From Dokdonella fugitiva (lineage in GTDB: Bacteria; Pseudomonadota; Gammaproteobacteria; Xanthomonadales; Rhodanobacteraceae): a stretch of 64,000 nt of DNA. How positions within the stretch are numbered: position 1 is the first letter of the stretch; every line of letters begins with the position of its first letter. A program made the position numbers and the translations under genes. The stretch lies in the NCBI RefSeq assembly GCF_014138265.1, contig NZ_JACGXL010000002.1, positions 248,001-312,000 on the forward strand, in the 5' to 3' direction. Positions 25,860 to 35,183 of this stretch are shown here, in pieces. The notes beneath the pieces are model-generated. The model was not told the DNA's origin. It saw nothing but the letters and a program-made list of their open reading frames with translations, and ran no database searches.

Positions 25860-26540
25860 TTACTTCGTAGTGTACTCCTCCAGCAGGTCGCGGAAGTCGA
25901 CCACGGCATTCGGCACGCCGGATACGCCGCCCTCGAAGATGCGCCGCGCGGTCACGCCATTGCCATACACGGCCTGGTTCGCGTCGTTGTCGATCTTCAG
26001 CGCGGTGCCGTCGAGCGCCGCCCCCGCGAACAGGCCGCGCGAGCGCGAATAGGAGTAGATCTCGGCCTTGAGCTGGGCGTCGGTCGACGCCTGTGCCGAG
26101 CGGCCGACCGGACCCGCGGCCGCCGAGGCGTCGGCACCGAGCGTGAACTTGCCGTGCACGATCGAATCGACGCCACGCTGCGTGCGGAACACGAGGATGA
26201 CGTCGGTCGACGAGACACCGGCCTGGAAGCCGATGCTGCCGCCGGTCATGCTCACGAACGCGGGATTCGACCAGACGCCGTCGCGCGTCTTCACGGTGAC
26301 GAGCCCGCTGCCGTGGCGACCGCCGATGACGAGGCCGGCCTTGATCACGTCCGGCACGACGGCGATCGCATGCGCGTTTTCGAGCAGGTCGCGCGGAATC
26401 GCCTTGTCCGGCGCTTCCATGACTTCCTTGAGCACGCGCACCGCGTTCTCGGCGAGCTTGTTCTCCTCTTCGCCCGCGCGCGCCGGCACGGTCATCGATG
26501 CGAGCACGGCGGACAGCAGGGCGAACAGGGTGGCACGCAT
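25860..26540 (-). CDS. SYLF-domain lipid-binding periplasmic protein
   Basis: 226 aa. Signal peptide (about 1-22, cleavage near ARA-GEE), then the SYLF/Ysc84-like domain: [38 protein letters not shown], ... [23 protein letters not shown]-type loops and [19 protein letters not shown]. Bacterial members are exported; eukaryotic members bind phosphoinositides. The bacterial role is unclear. Start ATG at 26540, chosen because it opens a clean signal peptide; the longer frame upstream is not protein-like. It precedes tatA on the same strand. Confidence 0.88.
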   Translation of the reverse strand: MRATLFALLSAVLASMTVPARAGEEENKLAENAVRVLKEVMEAPDKAIPRDLLENAHAIAVVPDVIKAGLVIGGRHGSGLVTVKTRDGVWSNPAFVSMTGGSIGFQAGVSSTDVILVFRTQRGVDSIVHGKFTLGADASAAAGPVGRSAQASTDAQLKAEIYSYSRSRGLFAGAALDGTALKIDNDANQAVYGNGVTARRIFEGGVSGVPNAVVDFRDLLEEYTTK

Positions 26541-26607
26541 GCGCGACTCCGGAAGGTGGATTCGGCCTACGTTAATCCGCGCGAGCTGAGCCGGCGATGA
26601 AGCGTGT

Positions 26608-27531
26608 TCAGGCGGGCCGGCCGCGACGATGCACGGCGACGGCCGCCACGAGCAGTATCGCGAGGACGCCGAAAGCGAGCGGCGAGCCGGCCGGCGCGGC
26701 CGCGGGCACGGCACCGGCGATGCATTGGGTGGAGCCGGTCGTGAAGCCCTTGATGCCGACTTGGCGCAGCGACTCGGGGCCGGTGATCGGACCAATCACG
26801 TGCACATGGCCGGTGTCGGGATCGATCGTCGCGAGATCGCTCCAGTCGGCGAGCGGGTCGGTGTCGTGTTCGGGTGGGATGTAGTTGATGACCGCCCACA
26901 ACGTGCCGGCGTCGTCGAAGCTCATCGCGACCGAATTGACCCAACGCTGCAGGTCCGTGCCGAACGGACCGATCGCGGTGGCGGCGCCGGTGTCGCGATC
27001 GATCCGGTAGAACGTGTTGTCGCCCTTGCCGCCGGCGCCGTAGAGTGTGTTGCCGCGTGCGACGAGGCCCGTGATCGTGTGCCCGGTCGGACCGACGAGG
27101 GTGGTCGCGCCGCTGGCCGGGTCGACGGTCCAGATCTTGTTCGCGACCGCCGAGACGAGCCAGAGCGTGTCGTCGCAGCTCGACGTCATGTTGAGGTCGA
27201 GCGCGTCGTTGCGGGTCGGATCACCCTGGCCGGTGAGGCCGAAATCGCCGATCACGCTCGCGCTGCCGCTGTCCGCATCGATGCGCACGAGCAGCTTGAA
27301 ACCGCCCGCTGCCGCGTACAGCGAGCCGTCGCGCAGGGTGGTGAGGCCACTGATGTTGCCGATCAGCTGGCCGGCGTAGCGGCCCGCCTCGCCGACGCGC
27401 GTCGCCTCGTGCTTGTCGAGGTCGATGCGGTACAAGGTGTCGAACGCCTCTCCATAGGCGGTCGCCGCCTGCGCCGGAACGGCGGCGACGGCAAGCATCC
27501 CTGCTGCGATGACGCAGGTCAGTGGGCGCAT
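26608..27531 (-). CDS. secreted beta-propeller-like protein with C-terminal membrane anchor
   Basis: 307 aa. Signal peptide (1-22, AQA-ATAY), then repeated short motifs of the type LYRIDLDKHEATRVG, LVRIDADSGSASVIG, IWTVDPASGATTLVG, FYRIDRDTGAATAIG and ATIDPDTGHVHVIG, indicating a five- or six-bladed propeller resembling DUF4394/YncE-like repeats. The end is a hydrophobic helix plus basic tail (LAFGVLAILLVAAVAVHRRG), like PEP-CTERM or IPTL-CTERM sorting tails but without a canonical motif. Function unknown. Confidence 0.75.
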   Translation of the reverse strand: MRPLTCVIAAGMLAVAAVPAQAATAYGEAFDTLYRIDLDKHEATRVGEAGRYAGQLIGNISGLTTLRDGSLYAAAGGFKLLVRIDADSGSASVIGDFGLTGQGDPTRNDALDLNMTSSCDDTLWLVSAVANKIWTVDPASGATTLVGPTGHTITGLVARGNTLYGAGGKGDNTFYRIDRDTGAATAIGPFGTDLQRWVNSVAMSFDDAGTLWAVINYIPPEHDTDPLADWSDLATIDPDTGHVHVIGPITGPESLRQVGIKGFTTGSTQCIAGAVPAAAPAGSPLAFGVLAILLVAAVAVHRRGRPA

Positions 27532-27682
27532 GGCGGCATGTTATCGTTATGGTAATCGTCTGCCCCGCGGTTGTTCCGCGTGGCGGCCCGAGTCTACCAG
27601 TAACGTCAACGCCGTCAAAACCTTAGCTTCCGGCGGCCTCGCGCAGGGTCGCCGCACGGCGGCCCCCCTGCCCGAACCCACG

Positions 27683-28798
27683 ATGCCGCGCTACTTCGGA
27701 CTGTCCAACCACCGCCACGGCGATCCCGTCGCCGCCGGCGTGCTGCTCGTCAACCTCGGCACGCCCGATGCGCCGACACCGCGCGCAGTGCGGCGCTATC
27801 TCGCCGAGTTCCTTGCCGATCCGCGCGTGGTCGAGCTGCCGCGCTGGCTCTGGCGCACGATCCTGCACGGCTACGTGCTGCGCGTGCGGCCGGCGCGCTC
27901 GGCCGCCCTGTACCAGCGCATCTGGACGCCCGAAGGCTCGCCGCTGGCGACCGGCACGGACGCACTCGCGCAGCGGCTGCAGGCGGCGCTGCGCGCGCAA
28001 CGCCCCGGCCCGATCCTCGTGCGCCACGCGATGCGCTACGGGCGGCCCGGTCTGCGCGCGGCACTGCGCGACTTCGCCGCGGCCGGCGTGCGGCGCCTGA
28101 TCGTGCTGCCGCTGTTCCCGCAGTACTCGGCGACGACGACGGCATCGGTGTTCGATGCGGTCGCGCGCGAATTCGCCGGCTGGCGCTGGCCGCCGGAGCT
28201 GCGTTTCGTCAACGATTACCACGCCGAGCCGCTGTACATCGAGGCGCTGGCGCGCAGCGTCGAAGCGCACTGGCAACGCCACGGCCGCGCGCAGCGGCTG
28301 CTGCTGTCGTTCCACGGGATTCCCGAGAAGAACCTGCATCACGGCGACCCGTACTACTGCCAGTGCCAGGCGACCGCGCGGCGCCTGCGCGAGCGCCTCG
28401 GCCTGGACGAATCCGATCTCGTCGTCACGTTCCAGTCGCGCGTGGGCCGCGCGAAGTGGCTGCAGCCGTACACCGACATGACCCTGGGCACGTTGCCCGC
28501 CGAAGGGGTCGGGCACGTGCAGGTGCTCTGCCCCGGTTTCGCGGTCGACTGCCTGGAGACGCTCGAGGAAATCGCGATCGGCAACCACGCGCGGTTCCTG
28601 CACGCGGGCGGTGAACGCTTCGACTACATCCCGGCGCTCAACGCCGGCGACGACCACGTCACCGCGCTCGCCGAGCTCGTGCTGCGCCACGGCCAGGGCT
28701 GGAGCGAATTCGATCCGGGCTGGGACGCGACGCGCGCGAACGCCCAACTGGCCGCCGCGCGCACGCGGCACGAACGGATCCGCGATGCGCAGCGCTGA
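27683..28798 (+). CDS. hemH: ferrochelatase
   Basis: 371 aa. GVLLVNLGTPDAPT, GSPL, YPLFPQYSATTTAS-like LPLFPQYSATTTASV and LLSFHGIPEKN (catalytic His) are diagnostic, with CPGFAVDCLETLEEI near the end. It inserts Fe2+ into protoporphyrin IX at the end of heme synthesis. ATG at 27683 begins MPRYFGLSNH; earlier in-frame starts read through non-protein-like sequence. The alpha/beta hydrolase gene overlaps its last 14 bases. Confidence 0.95.
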   Translation: MPRYFGLSNHRHGDPVAAGVLLVNLGTPDAPTPRAVRRYLAEFLADPRVVELPRWLWRTILHGYVLRVRPARSAALYQRIWTPEGSPLATGTDALAQRLQAALRAQRPGPILVRHAMRYGRPGLRAALRDFAAAGVRRLIVLPLFPQYSATTTASVFDAVAREFAGWRWPPELRFVNDYHAEPLYIEALARSVEAHWQRHGRAQRLLLSFHGIPEKNLHHGDPYYCQCQATARRLRERLGLDESDLVVTFQSRVGRAKWLQPYTDMTLGTLPAEGVGHVQVLCPGFAVDCLETLEEIAIGNHARFLHAGGERFDYIPALNAGDDHVTALAELVLRHGQGWSEFDPGWDATRANAQLAAARTRHERIRDAQR

Positions 28799-29642
28799 AG
28801 AGCTGCGCATCGACTTGCCGGCGGCGACGCTCGCCGCGAAGCGCTGGGGCGATCCTTCGGCACCGCCGCTGCTCGCACTGCACGGCTGGCTCGACAACGC
28901 GGGCTCGTTCGACGAACTCGCGCCGCGGCTCGCTGCGCGCTGGCAGGTCGTCGCCCTCGACCTGCGCGGCCACGGCCGGTCTTCGCACATCGGCGCGGGC
29001 GCGTGGTACCACTACGTCGACTATTTCGACGACATCGGCGCCGTGCTCGGCCATTTCGGCTGGGCGCGTGCGGACCTGCTCGGCCACTCGCTCGGCGGCA
29101 CGCTCGCGAGCCTGTTTGCGGCGGCATATCCCGAACGCGTCGGCGAGCTGCTGCTCGTCGAAGCGCTCGGTCCTCTGACGACGACGCTCGAGGATGCGCT
29201 GCCGCAGCTGCGCCGCGCGCTCGACCAGCATGCCGCGTTCGCCGCGCGGCGGCCGCTGCGCGTGTTCGCGACGCTCGACGAAGCCGTCGCCGCGCGCATG
29301 ATGGCGAACGATCTTTCCGATGCGGCCGCGCGCGCGATCGTCGCGCGCGGCGTGCAGGCGGTGGACGGCGGTTACGTCTGGTCGAGCGATCCACGCCTCA
29401 CGCTCGCGAGCCCGCAACGTTACGGCGAGGAACAGGTGCGCGCGATGCTGCGTGGCATCCGCGCGCGCACGCGCCTCGTGCTCGCCGATCCGTCGACGAG
29501 CTACCTGCCGACCGCGATGATGGATGCGCGCGCCGCGTGCGTCGCGGACATCCGCGTCACGCGCGTGCCGGGCCATCATCACTTGCATCTGGAGAACGCT
29601 GCAGCAGTGGCTGATGCGCTGCTGGTCGAAACGAAAGACTGA
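28785..29642 (+). CDS. alpha/beta-fold hydrolase
   Basis: 285 aa. Oxyanion region LALHGWLDNAGSF, nucleophile elbow LLGHSLGGTLA (Ser about 102), acid near the middle and catalytic His in VPGHHHLHLE near the C terminus. No signal peptide, so a cytoplasmic esterase or similar enzyme. Overlap with hemH (14 bases) implies co-translation. Substrate unknown. Confidence 0.85.
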   Translation: MRSAEELRIDLPAATLAAKRWGDPSAPPLLALHGWLDNAGSFDELAPRLAARWQVVALDLRGHGRSSHIGAGAWYHYVDYFDDIGAVLGHFGWARADLLGHSLGGTLASLFAAAYPERVGELLLVEALGPLTTTLEDALPQLRRALDQHAAFAARRPLRVFATLDEAVAARMMANDLSDAAARAIVARGVQAVDGGYVWSSDPRLTLASPQRYGEEQVRAMLRGIRARTRLVLADPSTSYLPTAMMDARAACVADIRVTRVPGHHHLHLENAAAVADALLVETKD

Positions 29643-29755
29643 TGCACCGAGCGCACGAAGAAAGCGCAAAGCTGAAGTCTTTTCCCCGCGCTCCGTGTTT
29701 CAGTCTTTTCCTTTCTCGATCGCCTTGGCCCGGTCCATTCCATCGGACGCCTGCG

Positions 29756-29869
29756 TCAGGGCGAAATCCAACCGAGATTGACGGCGACGATGAACGCGAC
29801 GGCGACGAGCGACAAGCCCGCTATTGTGCCGAGCAGATAGTGCAATACGTCGCGACGTGCGCGACTCAC
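29756..29869 (-). CDS. 37-aa single-pass membrane peptide, coupled to the YgjP-like gene
   Basis: GTG start at 29869 overlaps the stop of the YgjP-like gene as GTGA; the stop codon is at 29756. The peptide begins VSRARRDVLHY, then one hydrophobic helix (about residues 11-31, with Gly-Thr and Ala/Val) and ends NLGWISP. Positive charges at the N terminus suggest N-in orientation. The overlap argues for a genuine gene rather than chance. I do not recognise a family. Confidence 0.55.
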   Translation of the reverse strand: MSRARRDVLHYLLGTIAGLSLVAVAFIVAVNLGWISP

Positions 29870-30621
29870 GCCTGGATCAGGCGACTCAGCTCGGCCTTGA
29901 GCGCCTGGCCGTTGAGGCGCAACCAGTCGCGCTGTTCGCGCCAGTCGGGCATGAGCTTCTCGACCAGCGCCCAGAAGCGCGGCGAGTGGCTACGGATGCG
30001 CAGGTGACACAGTTCGTGCACGACCACGTAGCGAAGCGCCGCGGGCGGCGCGAGCGCGAGCGCGAGGTCGAGCGTAACGCGGTCGCGCGTGTCGAGACTG
30101 CCCCACAGGCTCTTCAGCGGCCGCAGCTTGACCGCGGTCGGCGCACGGCCGAGTTCGGGGCAATAGCGCGCGAGCCAGCGGCTCACGTCGCGGCGGATCT
30201 GCGCTTCGAGGAACGAACGCAGCAGCGCGCGGGCCGCGGGCAGGGTCGACTTGCCGTGGGGACGCGGCAAGGTCAGCACGAGGCGGTCTTCGAGCTGCTC
30301 GATCTGCGGGTAGGCGCCGTCGCGCCACGACAGGCGCGTAGTCTCGCCACGCAACGGCATCACGGTCGCCGCACCCGGCTTCAGCGCGGGCGGCGCCGAG
30401 CCGAGGCTGAGTTCGTCGAGCTTGCGCTCGAGCCATTCACCGTGCTTGCGCAGGAATGCGAACACCTGGGCCGGATGCGTGCCTTCGGGATAGGTGACGC
30501 GCGCTCCGCCCGGCGTCACGGTCAGGCGCAGGCGGCGCGCCTGCGGATGGCTCTTGCGCAACACCTTGATCGTTTCGCCGGCCGGCGTCGCCAGTTCAAG
30601 GTAGTCGTGCGCAAGTTCCAC
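29866..30621 (-). CDS. YgjP-like zinc metallopeptidase (DUF45)
   Basis: 251 aa. Zinc site HELCH (202-206) within YVVVHELCHLRIRSHSPRFW, with a third His about 212, as in YgjP/SprT-like M48-related peptidases. The N-terminal half is the DUF45 beta region (RRLRLTVTPGGARVTYPEG). No signal peptide, so cytoplasmic. The start ATG at 30621 gives a full-length product. A small membrane peptide is translationally coupled at its stop. Confidence 0.85.
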   Translation of the reverse strand: MELAHDYLELATPAGETIKVLRKSHPQARRLRLTVTPGGARVTYPEGTHPAQVFAFLRKHGEWLERKLDELSLGSAPPALKPGAATVMPLRGETTRLSWRDGAYPQIEQLEDRLVLTLPRPHGKSTLPAARALLRSFLEAQIRRDVSRWLARYCPELGRAPTAVKLRPLKSLWGSLDTRDRVTLDLALALAPPAALRYVVVHELCHLRIRSHSPRFWALVEKLMPDWREQRDWLRLNGQALKAELSRLIQA

Positions 30622-30654
30622 TTCATTTCTCCGACAGATCCGCGCGCGCGGCGC

Positions 30655-31572
30655 TCAGTCGCGCTCGCCCGGACGGGGAATTCCGAACCACTTTTCCAAT
30701 CGCTCGAACAGGTTCTTCAATTCGAGCGTCATCAACGCAAATGTCGCATCGAGTTCGGCGCGCGCCGATTCCGCGGTCCCGTCGCCGAGCTCGTCGAGCA
30801 CGCCGTCGAGGAAGCGGAGCTTGCGCACGACGAGATCTTCGCCGAGCACGAAACCCATCCGGTCGTCGAACACGAGGCCAAGCTGGAAGACCTGCTTGCC
30901 CGACTTCAGATGCTCCCGGATTTCGTCCGATTCAAGGTCCTGCCGACGGCAGCGAACGATCGCGCCCGCTTCGGCCGGATCCCGCAATTCGACCTCCTCG
31001 CCGAGCACCAGTCCTGCCGGCAGTTTCCCATCTATCAGCCAGCCCGTCATCAGGTTGCGCGGGGATTCCGACGGCGCCATCGGCGTAGCCGGGAAGCGGC
31101 CGAGCGCCTCGCGCACCTGACTGACGGCGTCCTCGGCCGCCTTCCGGCTCGCGCTGTCGACGACGAACCACCCCTGCTCGGCATCGAGATAAGCAGACAG
31201 CCGTGACGGGCGTATGAACGCGCGCGGTAAAAGTTCCGAAATTACCTCGTCCTTCAATCGTTTGCGTTCTTTCGCGCCGGGCCGGCGACCCTCCTTGTCG
31301 GCGATCTTCGCGATGCGGTCGGCGAGTTCCTCGGCCACCACGACGCCCGGCAACAGGCGTTCCTCGGCACCGATCGTGACGAGCGAATATGCACCGGTCT
31401 GGTGCAACAGTTCCTCGCTGTCGCGCCCGTACGGCGACACGAAGCCGCGGGTCGCCAGTTCCAGCGGCCCGCAATCGCGCAATCGGTGTGAATCGAGGTC
31501 TTTTGGCAGGTGTTTGATGCTTTTGGTGACACTTTCGGGAAAACGGAACAGGCTGAGGTTGCGGAAGAACAT
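30655..31572 (-). CDS. rdgC: recombination-associated protein RdgC
   Basis: 305 aa, the normal RdgC length. Begins MFFRNLSLFRFPESV; contains GFVSPYGRDSEELLH, LPGVVVAEELADRIA, KLPAGLVLGEEVELRDP and a C-terminal helical segment. RdgC forms a ring around double-stranded DNA and limits RecA-driven exchange. It is monocistronic; the 204 bases upstream to ttcA show no gene. Confidence 0.94.
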   Translation of the reverse strand: MFFRNLSLFRFPESVTKSIKHLPKDLDSHRLRDCGPLELATRGFVSPYGRDSEELLHQTGAYSLVTIGAEERLLPGVVVAEELADRIAKIADKEGRRPGAKERKRLKDEVISELLPRAFIRPSRLSAYLDAEQGWFVVDSASRKAAEDAVSQVREALGRFPATPMAPSESPRNLMTGWLIDGKLPAGLVLGEEVELRDPAEAGAIVRCRRQDLESDEIREHLKSGKQVFQLGLVFDDRMGFVLGEDLVVRKLRFLDGVLDELGDGTAESARAELDATFALMTLELKNLFERLEKWFGIPRPGERD

Positions 31573-31776
31573 GGCGGGACCGGATTCGGGTTCGGGAACG
31601 GGGTTCGTGGGCGCGATTCGCGGTCGGGGTTCGCGAAGCGTGGCGGACGTGTCATCGCGCGGAAAGCGGGAATCGACGTGGTCGCGCGTAGGTGGATCGC
31701 GATGGGATTGCGGCTTTCACCGGAATGCCGGGCAGGACAACGATGCGCAAGGACGCCGTAACGACGGCGGCTGCGG

Positions 31777-32652
31777 TCAGCTCGGGCCGTCGTCCGCACG
31801 CGCGGGCTCCGTGCCGGCGAGCCACGCCTGCGCGTCGGCGCGCCCGGCTACGGGATTCGCGCCGAGCCCGGCGAAATCGAACAGGCTGCGATCGGCGAGC
31901 TGCGACGGCGCGACGTTGCCGAGCGCACGGAAGATCGTCTCCGTGCGCCCCGGATGCTTCTTCTCCCACTCGGCGAGCATCGCCTTGATCGTCTTGCGCT
32001 GCAGGTTCTCCTGCGAGCCGCAGAGGTTGCACGGCATGATCGGGAAACCCTGCTGTTCGGCGTACGCCGCGATGTCGTCCTCGGCGCAGTACGCCAGCGG
32101 GCGGATCAGCACGTTGCGGCCGTCGTCCGAGCGCAGCTTCGGCGGCATCGCCTTCAGCGTCGCCTGGTGGAACAGGTTGAGGAACATCGTCTCGACGATG
32201 TCGTCGCGGTGGTGGCCGAGCGCGATCTTCGTGTAGCCGCGTTCGGCCGCGTGCGTATAGAGCGAGCCGCGGCGCAGGCGCGAACACAGGCTGCACATCG
32301 TCTTGCCTTCGAGGATCACGCGCTTGACGACGCTGTAGGTATCCTGCTCGAGGATCTCGAAGCGTACGCCGAGGCCGCGCAGGTAGTCCGGCAGGATCGC
32401 CGGATCATAGCCCGGCTGCTTCTGGTCGAGATGCACCGCGACGAGCTCGAAGCGTACCGGCGCCTTCGCCTGCAGCTTGAGCAGGATGTCGAGCAGCGTG
32501 TACGAGTCCTTGCCGCCGGACAGGCAGACCATGACGCGGTCGCCGTCTTCGATCATGTTGAAATCGGCGATCGCCTGGCCGACCTGGTGGCGCAGGCGCT
32601 TGGCCAGCTTGGCGGTTTCGTAGTCGTGCTTGCGGGACGGAATCGCGTTCAT
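31777..32652 (-). CDS. ttcA: tRNA 2-thiocytidine synthetase
   Basis: 291 aa. PP-loop SGGKDS (45-50), iron-sulfur cysteines in MCSLCS (C120, C123) and PCNLCGS (C208), and [15 protein letters not shown]. It thiolates C32 of some tRNAs using ATP and a [4Fe-4S] cluster. Divergent from tkt across a 200-base spacer. Confidence 0.95.
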   Translation of the reverse strand: MNAIPSRKHDYETAKLAKRLRHQVGQAIADFNMIEDGDRVMVCLSGGKDSYTLLDILLKLQAKAPVRFELVAVHLDQKQPGYDPAILPDYLRGLGVRFEILEQDTYSVVKRVILEGKTMCSLCSRLRRGSLYTHAAERGYTKIALGHHRDDIVETMFLNLFHQATLKAMPPKLRSDDGRNVLIRPLAYCAEDDIAAYAEQQGFPIMPCNLCGSQENLQRKTIKAMLAEWEKKHPGRTETIFRALGNVAPSQLADRSLFDFAGLGANPVAGRADAQAWLAGTEPARADDGPS

Positions 32653-32852
32653 GACCGCCTATTGTAGTCGGCGCCGGCGCCGGTTCCGAGACGCCCTCGC
32701 ACGGACCGTTGCCTTCACTTCCGCGACCGCCGCCGATACGGCAAAATTCGCGCCCTCTGCGCACCGGGACGGAATCCGGGCGAATCCCTCGTCTTCCGCA
32801 CGTCCGTCGCCCGGCGCCGCCGGCATCGCGCGTGCCCATCCGGAGTTGCGTC

Positions 32853-34850
32853 ATGACCAGCCCGAGCGTCGATACCGCCCGCCTCGCCAATGCAATCCGC
32901 TTCCTCTCCGCGGACGCGGTCGAGCAGGCGAAATCGGGCCATCCCGGCATGCCGATGGGCATGGCCGAGATCGCGGTCGCGTTGTGGACGCGCCATCTCA
33001 GGCACAACCCGGCCAACCCGCACTGGGCCGATCGCGACCGCTTCGTCGTCTCCAACGGCCACGGCTCGATGCTGCTCTATTCGCTGCTGCACCTGACCGG
33101 CTACGACCTGCCGCTGGCCGAGCTCAAGGCATTCCGCCAGCTGCATTCGAAGACGCCGGGCCATCCCGAAGTGCATGTGACCCCGGGCGTCGAGACGACC
33201 ACCGGTCCGCTCGGGCAGGGTCTCGCCAACGCGGTCGGCATGGCGCTGGCGGAGAAGCTGCTCGCGGCCGAGTTCAACACCGACGACGCGCGCGTGGTCG
33301 ACCACGCCACCTACGTGTTCCTCGGCGACGGCTGCCTCATGGAAGGCATCTCGCACGAAGCCTGCGCGCTCGCGGGCACGTGGCAGCTCGGCAAGCTGAT
33401 CGCGCTGTACGACGACAACGGCATCTCGATCGACGGCCAGGTGCAGGGCTGGTTCACCGACGACACCGCGGCGCGCTTCCGCGCCTACGGCTGGCAGGTG
33501 ATCGGACCGATCGACGGCCACGACGTCGATGCGGTCGATCGCGCGATCCGCGAAGCGAAGGAACACACGACCCAGCCGAGCTTCATCATCTGCCGCACGA
33601 CGATCGGCAAGGGCGCCCCGACGCGCGCGGGCACCGCCAAGGCGCACGGCGAGGCGCTCGGTGCCGACGAACTCGCGGCGACGCGCAAGGCGCTCGGCTG
33701 GGAACACGCGCCGTTCGAGATCCCGGCCGACATCGTCGCGGCGTGGGACGCGCGCGCAGCCGGTGCTCGGCACGAAGCGGAGTGGAACGCGCGCCGCGAC
33801 GGCTATCGCGCGAAGCACGCGGACCGCGCCGCCGAACTCGAGCGCCGCCTCGCCGGCGAACTGCCGGCCGACTTCGCCGAACGCGCCGCGAAGCTCGTCG
33901 CCGAAGCGAACGCGAAGGCCGAAACCGTCGCCTCGCGCAAGGCGAGTCAGTACGCACTCGAGGCGTTCGCGCCCGCGCTGCCGGAAATGCTCGGCGGCTC
34001 GGCCGACCTCACCCACTCGAACCTCACGTTGTGGAAAGGCGCGCCGCTACTCGCCGGCGGCGGCACCGGCCGGCACATCAGTTACGGCGTGCGCGAGTTC
34101 GGCATGGCCGCGATCATGAACGGCATCGCGCTGCACGGGGGCTACATCCCGTTCGGCGGTACCTTCCTCACCTTCAGCGACTACAGCCGCAACGCGATCC
34201 GCATGGCCGCGCTGATGAACCAGCGCGTGATCCACGTGTTCACGCACGACTCGATCGGCCTCGGCGAGGACGGCCCGACGCACCAGTCGATCGAGCACGT
34301 GTCGAGCCTGCGCCTGATCCCGAACCTCGACGTCTGGCGCCCGTGCGACACGGTCGAGACCGCCGTCGCTTGGAAGCTCGCGCTCGAACGCCGCAACGCG
34401 CCGACCGCGCTCGCACTGTCGCGGCAGAACCTGCCGTTCGTGCCGCGCAGCGATGCACAGATCGCCGCGATCGAACGCGGCGGCTACGTGCTCGCCGACA
34501 GCGACGGCGCGCCTGCGCGCATCCTCGTCGCGACCGGATCGGAAGTCGGCCTCGCGCTCGCAGCGAAGAAGCTCCTCGACGCCGACGGCCTGCCGACGCG
34601 CGTCGTGTCGATGCCGTCGACGGAAGCGTTCGACCGCCAGGACGATGCGTATCGCGCGTCGGTGCTGCAGGCCGGCGTGCCGAAGGTCGCGATCGAAGCG
34701 GGGACGACGGCATCGTGGTGGAAGTACGTGCGCGGCGACGGCAACGTCGTCGGCATCGATCGCTACGGCGAATCCGCGCCGGCCGGCAAGCTGTTCGAGT
34801 TCTTCGGTTTCACGCCGGAGAACGTCGCTGCGGTGGCGAAGAACGCGTAG
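32853..34850 (+). CDS. tkt: transketolase
   Basis: 665 aa. Opens with [14 protein letters not shown]; the thiamine-diphosphate motif starts at [15 protein letters not shown] and ends in DDNGISIDG. The central domain has [14 protein letters not shown] and the C-terminal domain [13 protein letters not shown]. It moves two-carbon units in the non-oxidative pentose phosphate pathway. ATG at 32853 has GGAG about 8 bases upstream. No gap, pgk or fba gene follows, unlike some gammaproteobacteria. Confidence 0.97.
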   Translation: MTSPSVDTARLANAIRFLSADAVEQAKSGHPGMPMGMAEIAVALWTRHLRHNPANPHWADRDRFVVSNGHGSMLLYSLLHLTGYDLPLAELKAFRQLHSKTPGHPEVHVTPGVETTTGPLGQGLANAVGMALAEKLLAAEFNTDDARVVDHATYVFLGDGCLMEGISHEACALAGTWQLGKLIALYDDNGISIDGQVQGWFTDDTAARFRAYGWQVIGPIDGHDVDAVDRAIREAKEHTTQPSFIICRTTIGKGAPTRAGTAKAHGEALGADELAATRKALGWEHAPFEIPADIVAAWDARAAGARHEAEWNARRDGYRAKHADRAAELERRLAGELPADFAERAAKLVAEANAKAETVASRKASQYALEAFAPALPEMLGGSADLTHSNLTLWKGAPLLAGGGTGRHISYGVREFGMAAIMNGIALHGGYIPFGGTFLTFSDYSRNAIRMAALMNQRVIHVFTHDSIGLGEDGPTHQSIEHVSSLRLIPNLDVWRPCDTVETAVAWKLALERRNAPTALALSRQNLPFVPRSDAQIAAIERGGYVLADSDGAPARILVATGSEVGLALAAKKLLDADGLPTRVVSMPSTEAFDRQDDAYRASVLQAGVPKVAIEAGTTASWWKYVRGDGNVVGIDRYGESAPAGKLFEFFGFTPENVAAVAKNA

Positions 34851-34966
34851 GGCGGGTGTAGGGCGGGTCGAGCGCGCAGCGCGAGTCCCGCCGCGCCATC
34901 GGACTCCATCCGTGCCAGCGTGCGCGCGCTGCGCGCGTATCGCCCTACGGTAGACTGCGCGATGCC

Positions 34967-35173
34967 ATGTTTCCCGACGACCCCGCCGCCATCGTCCGCC
35001 GCCTGACCGAACTGCGGATCGAGCATCGCGACCTCGATGCGGCGATCGCGCGCCTGCCGACCGGTCCCGGCTGCGACGAGCTGCAGCTCACGCGGCTGAA
35101 GAAGCGCAAGCTCAAGCTCAAGGACATGATCGCCTACCTCGAGAACAAGCTGATCCCCGACCTCGACGCCTGA
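34967..35173 (+). CDS. YdcH-like DUF465 protein
   Basis: 68 aa. One long helical hairpin: IVRRLTELRIEHRDLDAAIA, then ELQLTRLKKRKLKLKDMIAYLEN and an acidic end, the signature of DUF465/YdcH. Cytoplasmic; function unknown. Its stop is 10 bases from the stop of convergent plsB. The 116 bases before it after tkt carry a repeated TAGGGCGGG and no gene. Confidence 0.85.
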   Translation: MFPDDPAAIVRRLTELRIEHRDLDAAIARLPTGPGCDELQLTRLKKRKLKLKDMIAYLENKLIPDLDA

Positions 35174-35183
35174 GGCGCGGCGG

